Below, piece by piece: positions 7,826 to 13,893 of a DNA stretch of 22,387 nt. The notes under the pieces were generated by a model, which saw only the letters and a program-made list of their open reading frames with translations, did not search any database and had not been told where the DNA came from. Numbering within the stretch: position 1 is the first letter of the stretch; each line of letters starts with the position of its first letter. This DNA comes from an uncultured Actinomycetes bacterium (GTDB lineage Bacteria; Actinomycetota; Thermoleophilia; Solirubrobacterales; 70-9): contig CALCIA010000129.1 of the NCBI GenBank assembly GCA_937907435.1, forward strand, positions 1 through 22,387, given 5' to 3'. The translations under genes were made by a program, and so were the position numbers.

Positions 7826-8251
7826 ATGCGGGCGCTCGTCCAACGTTGCAGCCAGGCGGCGGTCGACGTCGAGGGGACGCGGGTGGCGCAGATCAAGGCG
7901 GGGATGGTGGTGCTGCTCGGGGTCGGCGTGGGGGACGCCGAGGCGGAGTGCGACCGGCTGGCGGAGAAGGTGCTGGCGCTGCGGATCTTCGACGACGCGG
8001 AGGGGCGGATGAACGAGCCGCTTGGGCCGGAGCGCGAGATCCTCTGCGTCAGCCAGTTCACCTTGTACGGGGACACGCGGAAGGGCACGCGTCCCAGCTA
8101 CATCAAGGCGGCGCGGCCCGAGGTGGCCGAGCCGCTGTACGACCGCTTCTGCGAGCGGACCGGCGCGGAGAAGGGGGTCTTCGGGGCATGCATGGGGGTG
8201 GCGCTGATCAACGACGGACCGGTGACGGTGATGGTGGAGGTCGAGCCGTGA
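7826..8251 (+). CDS. dtd: D-aminoacyl-tRNA deacylase
   Basis: This 141-residue protein matches the full length and pattern of DTD, which hydrolyses D-amino acids (and glycine from mischarged tRNAAla) off tRNA and so protects translation. The two signature motifs are present: SQFTLYGD (76-83) and the cross-subunit stretch NDGPVT (129-134) in GVALINDGPVTVMVE. The N-terminus MRALVQRCSQAAVDVEG is typical. The protein acts as a cytoplasmic homodimer with the active site at the interface. The stop overlaps the next gene's GTG start (GTGA), so the alpha/beta hydrolase is probably translationally coupled to it. Confidence 0.95.
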   Translation: MRALVQRCSQAAVDVEGTRVAQIKAGMVVLLGVGVGDAEAECDRLAEKVLALRIFDDAEGRMNEPLGPEREILCVSQFTLYGDTRKGTRPSYIKAARPEVAEPLYDRFCERTGAEKGVFGACMGVALINDGPVTVMVEVEP

Positions 8252-9081
8252 CCGGCGCGGCCGCGCGCGCGGGGGAGGGGATCGTCGAGGTCGGCCCCGG
8301 CCGGGCGATCGCCTGGACCGCAGTCGGCGACGGGGCGCCGCTCCTGCTCCTGAACGGCTACGCGGCGACCGGGGCCGACTGGGACCCGATCTTCCTCGGG
8401 CAGCTTGCCGCGCACTTCCGGGTGATCTGCCCCGACAACGTCGGGCTCGGGCGCTCGACCCTCGCCGCGGGCGACAAAGTGGGCGGGGCGGCGGGGATGA
8501 CCGCCGACTCGATCGCGCTGCTCGACGCGCTGGGGATCGAGCGGGCCGCGGTCGCGGGCTGGTCGATGGGCGGCTTCGTCGCCCAGTCGCTGGTCCGCCA
8601 GGCGCCCGAGCGGGTCACCGCCCTGGGGCTGATCTCGACCCATCCCGGCGGGGCCGACACCGTCGACGCCGCGCCCGGCGTCTTCCAGCAACTGATCGAC
8701 CACTCCGGCACGCCGCGCGAGCAGGCGACCCGGCTCCTCTCGCTGCTCTTCCCGCCGGACCGCGCCGCGGACGCCGACCGACGCTTCGGCGACCTGGTCG
8801 CCGCGGCGCGCGCGGTGCTCCCCGAGCCGGTGCTGCTCATGCAGGAGGAAGCGATCGTCGAGTGGCACAACCGGCCGAGCGCCCTGTCGGTCCTCGCGCC
8901 GCCGGTCCCGACCGCGATCGTCCACGGCGGCGGCGACACGGTGGTGCCGCCGGGCAACGCCGAGGCTCTCGCCCGCTTCCACCCGGGCGCGGCGGTGACG
9001 ATCCTGCCCGAATGCGCCCACGCGCCGATGGCCCAGGACCCGGCCGCGGTCGCCGAGGCTCTGATCGCCGCGGGCGCGTAG
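8248..9081 (+). CDS. Alpha/beta hydrolase with serine nucleophile
   Basis: This 277-residue alpha/beta hydrolase has the nucleophile elbow GWSMGG (104-109, S106), acid D230 in VHGGGDTVVPPGN and base H258 in PECAHAPMAQDP. CPDNVGLGRS (61-70) and LLNGYAATGADWD (34-46) fit the fold. Such proteins are esterases, lactonases or C-C bond hydrolases; the exact reaction is not readable. The GTG start at 8248 overlaps the dtd stop by four bases. A longer reading in this frame back into dtd is a shadow. A strong hairpin follows the stop by five bases. Confidence 0.85.
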   Translation: MTGAAARAGEGIVEVGPGRAIAWTAVGDGAPLLLLNGYAATGADWDPIFLGQLAAHFRVICPDNVGLGRSTLAAGDKVGGAAGMTADSIALLDALGIERAAVAGWSMGGFVAQSLVRQAPERVTALGLISTHPGGADTVDAAPGVFQQLIDHSGTPREQATRLLSLLFPPDRAADADRRFGDLVAAARAVLPEPVLLMQEEAIVEWHNRPSALSVLAPPVPTAIVHGGGDTVVPPGNAEALARFHPGAAVTILPECAHAPMAQDPAAVAEALIAAGA

Positions 9082-9086
9082 ACCAT

Positions 9087-9135
9087 GGTGCGTTCGTCGC
9101 TTGTCCCGTATGCGACTACAAGCGACGAACGCACC
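9087..9135. terminator. 18-bp perfect hairpin between convergent genes
   Basis: Arms 9087-9104 and 9118-9135 pair perfectly with a 13-base loop. The hairpin lies 5 bases after the alpha/beta hydrolase stop and 28 bases past the stop of the minus-strand membrane protein gene, so it probably ends transcription from both sides. No T-run. Confidence 0.65.
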
Positions 9136-9163
9136 CCGTGGGCTTGCCGTCCGTGGCGCGGGC

Positions 9164-9442
9164 TCAGCTCTGGCCCGGCGTGACCGTCCAGCCGGCCACC
9201 AGCACCACGATCCCGATGAGGACGATCGCGACGCCGACGTACTGGAGCAGCCGGGCGACGCGCGGCGGCTCGACCTGCGCGACCTCTTCGCCGCGGCGTT
9301 CGCGCACGTAGCGCTCGTCGCGGTGGTCTTCCTCGAGCCGCCGCCTGATCAGGATCCCGGCGGCGCCGACGACGACCCCGATCGCGAGGACGATCGCGCC
9401 GACCACGTACAGGGCCTGCGCGGAGACGTTTTCGGGGATCAT
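9164..9442 (-). CDS. Small two-helix membrane protein, unknown function
   Basis: This 92-residue protein has two hydrophobic segments (about 12-33 and 64-85) joined by a strongly charged loop rich in Arg and Glu (34-58). I do not recognise a family. The charged hairpin between two helices suggests a cytoplasmic loop with both ends outside. The ATG lies inside one arm of an 11-bp hairpin (9441-9470), and a -10-like TAGAGT lies in the hairpin loop region nine bases upstream, so the transcript may start very close to the ATG. The gene is downstream of the secreted acidic protein gene on the same strand. Confidence 0.6.
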   Translation of the reverse strand: MIPENVSAQALYVVGAIVLAIGVVVGAAGILIRRRLEEDHRDERYVRERRGEEVAQVEPPRVARLLQYVGVAIVLIGIVVLVAGWTVTPGQS

Positions 9443-9470
9443 CGCCCGGCGACTCTAGCCGCCGGGCGAT
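9441..9470 (-). terminator. 11-bp hairpin between two minus-strand genes
   Basis: Arms 9441-9451 and 9460-9470 pair perfectly with an 8-base loop (9452-9459). It starts 24 bases after the stop of the secreted protein gene, the usual place for a terminator here, yet its far arm includes the first bases of the next gene's start codon. Confidence 0.5.
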
Positions 9471-9494
9471 GTCCGCCGTGTCAACCGCCTCGCG

Positions 9495-10814
9495 TCACTG
9501 TTTGGTCGTCTTCTTGACCGACTTCTGGAGGATCGCGTCGATCGTCCGGTAGCCCGTGCAGTTGGTCCGCGAGGTCGTCAGTTCGCCCTGGAAGCGGCCC
9601 TGGAAGAGGCTGCCGACGAGGGTCACGGTCCAGACTTCCGGCCCTGACGTTTTGCTGACGCCGAAGACGGTCCCGTCGGGGGCGATCTTCGCGTGCTTCA
9701 GGACCGCCGGCACTTCGAGCTTGACGTTCTGCGCCTTGGTCGGGCCTTTGCAGGTGGTTTCGGCTTCGACCTTGAGGTTCTTCAGGACCGTGCCGCCGCC
9801 CGAGACGCTCATCTCGATCGGCCATTCTTCGCGTTCTTTGGCGTTGGCGGCGACGTAGGCGCCGTCGTCCGCGGCGCTCGTGACGCGCGCCTTGCCCGGC
9901 TTGCGGGCCACCTTCGCGGCTGCTTCCAGCGGCAGCGGGCCGGCCATGCTGCCCGCGGTCACCACCGGGCGGAAGAGGTGGCGGCCGGGCTTCTTCGGCT
10001 TCACGTAGAAGATGTTTAGGCCCGCGTTGCTGCCCGGCGCTTCGGCGACCTTGGTCCAGGCTTTCCCGTCCCATTCCTGGAGTTCGACGACCGCGCCTTC
10101 GAGTTCGGCTTCATAGCCGAAGCCGACCTGGGTCAGGTAGCCCGCGAAGACCTGTGCGCGGAAGAGCAGTTCCGGTTCTTCGACGTGCGGGACGACGTTG
10201 AAGGAGCGGACCGGCCCGACTTCGATTTCGTCCGGGACGAGCGTCGATTCACGGTAGGCCTGCCAGTAGACCTTGCCTTCGTAGAGCGTCGCCGGGAACG
10301 GTTTCGTCGGCAGTTCGAGTTCGGAGGTGCAGAGGGCATTGCTGCCTTTGATCGCTTCCGATTCGCCTTCGCCGGCTTCGCCGAAGCCGCTGGTGCCGAG
10401 CTGCCCGGAGGCGTTCACGGTCGGGCTGGTCGAGTAATGGACCGCGTAGTTTTCGGCCCCGCCGAGGGTGGGCGGCCCGATCACGATGATCGGCGGCGTC
10501 ACTTCTTCTTCGCCGCCTTCTTCGGATTCTTCGCCTTCTTCGGGTTCTTCAGGTTCTTCAGGTTCTTCCGGGATCACTTCGATTTCTTCTTCTTCACCGG
10601 CTTCGTAGACGAACTGCGGACAGGAGAAGGTGACCTTCAGCGCTTCCCCGCTGGCTTCGACCGTCGCGCCTTCGCCCGGACTTTGCGGGGTTATCGGTGG
10701 GCCGGTCGCCGGCGACGCGCCCGCGGCGCCGACCTCGAGGACAAGCGCGGCGAGCGCCCCCGCGGCCGCCAGTAGGAGGACAAGACGACGGGAGGAGATG
10801 CGAAGGGTTTTCAT
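9495..10814 (-). CDS. Secreted protein with acidic low-complexity segment, unknown function
   Basis: This 439-residue protein has a basic N-terminus and hydrophobic core (residues 1-33, ending around GAAGASPA) typical of a signal peptide. Next come a short domain, then a Glu/Pro/Gly-rich stretch (about 71-108, with EEPEEPEEPEE), then beta-rich sequence, and a C-terminal part with two cysteines (TTCKG and TNCTG). It is probably exported and surface-exposed. I remember similar secreted proteins ending in an NCTG...TIDA motif from Thermoleophilia, but know no function. Glutamate is encoded almost only by GAA, unlike the GAG-rich neighbours. A good promoter gives a start six bases before the ATG. 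The acidic stretch may bind divalent metal ions. Confidence 0.75.
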   Translation of the reverse strand: MKTLRISSRRLVLLLAAAGALAALVLEVGAAGASPATGPPITPQSPGEGATVEASGEALKVTFSCPQFVYEAGEEEEIEVIPEEPEEPEEPEEGEESEEGGEEEVTPPIIVIGPPTLGGAENYAVHYSTSPTVNASGQLGTSGFGEAGEGESEAIKGSNALCTSELELPTKPFPATLYEGKVYWQAYRESTLVPDEIEVGPVRSFNVVPHVEEPELLFRAQVFAGYLTQVGFGYEAELEGAVVELQEWDGKAWTKVAEAPGSNAGLNIFYVKPKKPGRHLFRPVVTAGSMAGPLPLEAAAKVARKPGKARVTSAADDGAYVAANAKEREEWPIEMSVSGGGTVLKNLKVEAETTCKGPTKAQNVKLEVPAVLKHAKIAPDGTVFGVSKTSGPEVWTVTLVGSLFQGRFQGELTTSRTNCTGYRTIDAILQKSVKKTTKQ

Positions 10815-10820
10815 TCCGAG

Positions 10821-10849
10821 ACACTAATGCGATTGACCACAAGGTTCAA
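10821..10849 (-). promoter_or_regulatory. Promoter of the secreted acidic protein gene
   Basis: Read on the minus strand, a -35 box TTGAAC (10844-10849), a 17-base spacer and a -10 box TAGTGT (10821-10826) lie directly before the ATG at 10814. The -10 is six bases from the ATG, so the transcript is probably leaderless. Confidence 0.55.
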
Positions 10850-10867
10850 TGGCCAAAAAGGGTCCAT

Positions 10868-10890
10868 CGGCCCGGCCGGAGACCGGGCTG
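10868..10890 (-). terminator. Hairpin with T-run after the reductase gene
   Basis: Arms 10868-10875 and 10883-10890 form an 8-bp stem with one G-U pair and a 7-base loop, 30 bases after the stop of the minus-strand reductase gene. On the minus strand a run of five T follows at a short distance, so this is the most classical-looking terminator in the window. Confidence 0.5.
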
Positions 10891-10920
10891 AAGATGCGTC
10901 GGAACCGAGTTCCTGAGGAG

Positions 10921-11523
10921 CTACTTCCGCCGGTAGCGGATGTGCGTGGTGAGCGGCGAGTGGAGCGCCTCGACCGGCTCGAAGTCGAACGACTCGATCC
11001 CGTCGAAGAGCCGCTCGCCGGACCCGAGCAGGACGGGCGTCACGTCGAGCGTGAGTTCGTCGATCACCCCGGCGGCGAGCGCCTGGCGGACGGTCGAGGC
11101 GCCACCCGCGATGTCGACGCCATCTTCGCCCGCCACCTCGCGCGCCTGCGCATAGGCGGCGTCGAAGCCCTCGGTGACGAAGTGGAAGCTCGTGCCGCCC
11201 TCCATCTCGACCGGCTCGCGCGCGTGGTGGGTGAGCACGAACACCGGCGCGTGGTAGGGCGGCTCGGGACCCCACCATCCATCCCAGTCCTCGTCCCACT
11301 CCCCGCGGATCGGCCCGAACATGTTGCGACCCATCACATAGGCCCCCCGCGGACGCATCAGCCAACCTTCCGCCGTCGCATCGGCCTCATTGGCCCGCTC
11401 GTCGCCAAGGTGCCATCCATGCACCTCGATACCCCGCTTCCCCAACGGATCCTCCCGACTCTGGTCCGGCCCGGCGGCAAAGCCGTCGAGCGAGATCGAC
11501 ATGTGGCAGGTGGTGTCCGACAT
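10921..11523 (-). CDS. RibD C-terminal/dihydrofolate reductase-like protein
   Basis: This 200-residue protein matches the stand-alone RibD-C family, relatives of the DHFR fold that probably reduce a pterin or pyrimidine-like substrate with NADPH. The start HMSISLDGFAAG is the family signature. In the C-terminal half, the segment beginning at GGASTVRQAL and running through LTLDVTPVLLGSGERLF is the usual nucleotide-binding part. I chose ATG 11523 rather than the upstream ATG at 11541, because it has a GGGAGGA Shine-Dalgarno at the right distance. It stands alone, divergent from the toxin-antitoxin pair. No riboflavin genes are near, so I do not assign it to that pathway. Confidence 0.85.
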   Translation of the reverse strand: MSDTTCHMSISLDGFAAGPDQSREDPLGKRGIEVHGWHLGDERANEADATAEGWLMRPRGAYVMGRNMFGPIRGEWDEDWDGWWGPEPPYHAPVFVLTHHAREPVEMEGGTSFHFVTEGFDAAYAQAREVAGEDGVDIAGGASTVRQALAAGVIDELTLDVTPVLLGSGERLFDGIESFDFEPVEALHSPLTTHIRYRRK

Positions 11524-11665
11524 CGTCGTCCTCCCGGTCATCGCGGTTGCCCAGTGATCTCATGCTCTCAGTTGGGGGCACGCTAGTCAGGGATTTGGTT
11601 TGCCAGGCGGGATTGCCGACAGCCTCAGTTGTGCGGCCCCGGTCGGTCAAGGCCGAACCCGGCGC

Positions 11666-11671
11666 TACCAT
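11666..11671 (+). promoter_or_regulatory. Leaderless -10 box before the antitoxin
   Basis: TACCAT lies seven bases before the ATG at 11679, and no Shine-Dalgarno is present. This supports the start chosen for the antitoxin. The -35 is not clear. Confidence 0.4.
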
Positions 11672-11678
11672 TTCCCGC

Positions 11679-11930
11679 ATGGCCGCGACGTCAACGATCA
11701 AAGTCGAGTTCGACCGCGAACTGCTTGAGCGGCTTCGCCGACGTCACCCGGACAAGGGTGATCGTGAGCTGCTGGAAAGCGCCGCCCGCATCCAGTTGGG
11801 GCGCGAGGCCAGCGATCGTGCTCGCGAGCGCTTCGCCAGCGTCCCCTCGGACGAGATCGAACGCGAAGCGGTCAAAGCCGCGCGCGAAGTTCGCGAGGAG
11901 CGCGCCGCCAGACGGCACGCCGGCCGTTGA
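11679..11930 (+). CDS. Ribbon-helix-helix antitoxin of a VapBC-like pair
   Basis: This 83-residue, highly charged protein has an N-terminal STIKVEFDRELLERLRRRHP pattern: a short beta strand followed by a helix, as in ribbon-helix-helix DNA-binding antitoxins. A second helix (DRELLESAARIQLGREA) and a charged C-terminal helix that would wrap the toxin follow. A longer in-frame reading starts at 11547, but its added 44 residues look unrelated. ATG 11679 has a -10-like box seven bases upstream. The stop overlaps the toxin start (TTGA), the typical coupled layout. It would neutralise the PIN toxin and repress its own operon; both roles are inferred from family and context. Confidence 0.75.
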   Translation: MAATSTIKVEFDRELLERLRRRHPDKGDRELLESAARIQLGREASDRARERFASVPSDEIEREAVKAAREVREERAARRHAGR

Positions 11931-12352
11931 GGCGGCTCGTCATCGACGCCAACGTCCTGGCGTCGGGCGGTATCGACCCACAAGGCGAGAGTCCTCCCAG
12001 CCTGCTCTATCGCGAGTTGGGTGGGGGCCGCTTCGAGGCGATCGTCTGCCCGGAGCTTCTCGCGGAGGTCGACGAGACCCTGCGCAAGCCCTACTTCCTG
12101 AACCGTCTGGGCGACGCGATCGTCAGCGATCTCATCACGGGCATAGCCGAGGCGACCACCGTCCTGGCCGATCCAACCGACTCGCTTGCGCTCCTGCGAG
12201 ATCCCGACGACGACTACCTGGTCGCGCTCGCTCGGGAATCTCGAGCCGAGGCAATTGTCAGCGGCGACAGAGACCTCCTCGACCATCCGGGCTTAGCGCC
12301 ATGCGCGGTCAACGCGCGTGAGGCCTACGAGCTGCTCGGACTACTCGACTGA
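11927..12352 (+). CDS. PIN-domain toxin (VapC-like ribonuclease)
   Basis: This 141-residue protein is a PIN-domain nuclease of the 'putative toxin component, PIN family' type. The acidic active-site residues are in place: D7 in VIDANVLASG, E47 in CPELLAEVDE, D95/D96 in RDPDDDYLVALA and D114 in SGDRDLL. PIN toxins cut tRNA or rRNA with a metal ion when not bound by their antitoxin. It starts with TTG at 11927 overlapping the antitoxin stop; an ATG start is not available near the conserved N-terminus, so TTG is well supported. The C-terminus is full length. The pair lies just outside the mobile element. Confidence 0.88.
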   Translation: MRRLVIDANVLASGGIDPQGESPPSLLYRELGGGRFEAIVCPELLAEVDETLRKPYFLNRLGDAIVSDLITGIAEATTVLADPTDSLALLRDPDDDYLVALARESRAEAIVSGDRDLLDHPGLAPCAVNAREAYELLGLLD

Positions 12353-13070
12353 GCCACGTGCAGCTCCGCGCCGTAGCGCGCGGGATCACCGGCCACAGAA
12401 AGCCCGTGCCTCGGCGTCCTCGACCGGTGACGCGAGAGCGACGACCCCCATGGCCGCACCAACGCCCCATGGCTCCCCGGATGCCCGCCGATCGCAAGAT
12501 AGCCCGCGCGCCTCCGTCCGGGCCGCCCAGGAGCGTTACGAGCCCGACGCCGAGCGCGCAGTAAGGACGCTCCGCGAGATCGCGGAGGCAGTCGGCCCAT
12601 CACACGCGCGCTGCGCAGATCATCCGAGGGGAGTGGATAGGAGACTGTTGGAGGCTGGCGCCGATAGTCCACAGCGAAACCCCTCACGCACTATCACCGT
12701 GCCTTCATGACGCCGACTCGCGCCGCCCTTCACTATGCCGAGCTGGTTGATGGTCGCCGAGAGGGAGTCCTGACCGACTGGGCTCCCCGAAGGGATCGGC
12801 GAGCTCAATCTCGGCGAGGAGATCGGCCTCGACCTCGGCGAGCTCAACCCCGTCAAGTGTCCCCGGTCTCACCGGATTGGCGTCTCGAAGTGACCGCGCG
12901 ATATTCCTTCTTGTCGTCATCGTCCTCCCGATCGCGAGTGGGGATGCCTGAAAGCAGCGTTTGGTGGTACATGTCCGCTCCAGGCAGAACGTTGCACACC
13001 CTTCCATCTTCTCGGCACGCGACCTGCCGAGCCTCGCGTTTCTCCTCCCCCGCCAGTTGAGGGACCCAGC
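12353..13070. other. Region with little coding signal
   Basis: Between the PIN toxin and the secreted inhibitor-like gene, the frames on both strands show short or arginine/serine-rich translations with no domain I recognise. The single exception is a small minus-strand ORF (12705-12920) with a good ribosome binding site, listed separately as a possible truncated gene. The region could be decayed sequence next to the mobile element. Confidence 0.45.
12705..12920 (-). pseudogene. Possible truncated gene with NPV motif
   Basis: The minus strand has GGGAGG three bases before an ATG at 12920, followed by a charged 71-residue reading frame. Its first 40 residues (SLRDANPVRPGTLDG then AEVEADLLAEIE) resemble the N-terminal LRxxNPV segment I remember from actinobacterial proteins often linked to sigma/anti-sigma loci (CU044_5270-like). 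The remainder is low-complexity and ends at 12705, where the family would have a transmembrane helix. I read it as a truncated or decayed gene, but a short real protein is possible. Confidence 0.3.
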
Positions 13071-13101
13071 GGTCCCTGACGCTCGCGTTGCGCCAGGGAC
13101 C
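13061..13101 (-). terminator. Hairpin with two alternative stems after the I36-like gene
   Basis: A 12-base stem with one mismatch forms from 13071-13082 and 13090-13101, beginning 24 bases beyond the minus-strand stop at 13126. The first arm can also pair with GGGACC at 13061-13066. Terminator role is inferred from position. Confidence 0.45.
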
Positions 13102-13125
13102 ATAGGGAGCGTTACCGGCAGTCGA

Positions 13126-13464
13126 TCAGCAACGCACTCCTGGGGAGCTGACCGTGATGGAGGTGAAGAAACCGGGATTCGGCCTTTGTCCGCCAGGATT
13201 CAGACAGGCGACTTCACTGCCATTGTTGAACAGCTTCATCATGTTGTTGCCGCAGTTGTTGATCGCGGAACGCCCTGAGAACGGCTGACCATTGTTGCTA
13301 CAGCCCACGCTCAGCTGCGATCCTTCGAAGTTGGTCTGGCTAAAGGCACAGGCCGCACTCCCACATGCTGCTAGCGCGCTGGCTGGGGCCGCACTCTCGG
13401 CCGCTGCTGCGAGCAAACCCACCACGAGCACAAGCCCCAGAGAGTGCATCAATTTACGTCGCAT
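13126..13464 (-). CDS. Small secreted six-cysteine protein, peptidase inhibitor I36-like
   Basis: This 112-residue protein has a signal peptide (basic MRRKLMHS, hydrophobic core to about residue 24, cleavage near ASA-LA at 30-33). The mature part is about 80 residues with six cysteines (34, 39, 55, 71, 87, 112). The pattern ACAFSQTNFEG, then SAINNCGNNMMKLFNNGSEV, and near the end FFTSITV, fits the beta/gamma-crystallin-like fold of the I36 family (the Streptomyces metalloproteinase inhibitor group). Such proteins are secreted and may inhibit metalloproteases, but many have unknown roles. A GGGAGGG Shine-Dalgarno lies six bases before the ATG. The codons include more A/T than most of the window. 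Confidence 0.7.
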   Translation of the reverse strand: MRRKLMHSLGLVLVVGLLAAAAESAAPASALAACGSAACAFSQTNFEGSQLSVGCSNNGQPFSGRSAINNCGNNMMKLFNNGSEVACLNPGGQRPNPGFFTSITVSSPGVRC

Positions 13465-13893
13465 CTAGATCCCTCCCACTACTCATTAGCTGGTCGCCCC
13501 GCCCCGGATGAAGCGACCATCGTGTTTGTCTGCGGGGCGGTCCCGAATCAGCAAGACAATTGCTTGGTCGGTAGTAGGTGATTACCCGAAATCTTCTATA
13601 GATAATCAAGAAATTTATAAACTCTGTGCGAGAGGCTTTGCCTCCGCTCCTCGCCCGGCGAGGCGGGCCGACAATCCGACGCGCGGCGGTCCGCGTATGT
13701 CGGAGGTCAAGGCTTCACACACGTGATCAGATCGTCGGTCCCGCGTCTGAACTGACCCGATACGAGGTGGCCTCACATCTGACAACCGGGTCATAAAATT
13801 CGCCCTCCACCCGGTGCAAACGCCCCGCTCGCGAGACGTAGGGGGTATGGCTATATCTCGCGACGGATCGACCCCGCTCCCCGGACGTCCCCG
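13465..13893. other. AT-rich, inverted-repeat-rich region before relaxase (oriT candidate)
   Basis: No gene is supported here. The region contains TGGTCGC/GCGACCA (13491-13497/13513-13519), an unusually AT-rich stretch (about 13575-13625), the small hairpin GAGGC-TTT-GCCTC (13632-13644), a near-palindrome CCTCGCC-C-GGCGAGG (13649-13663) and TGACCCG/CGGGTCA arms around 13754-13790. It lies directly upstream of the MobF relaxase gene, where origins of transfer are often found. No nic site can be named. A 14-base match to the IS630 terminal repeat lies at 13738-13751. Confidence 0.4.

Noticed and set aside
13508..13726. 72-residue + frame in the oriT candidate region
   Set aside because: No ribosome site, mixed composition and it spans the AT-rich stretch and inverted repeats; not supported as a gene.
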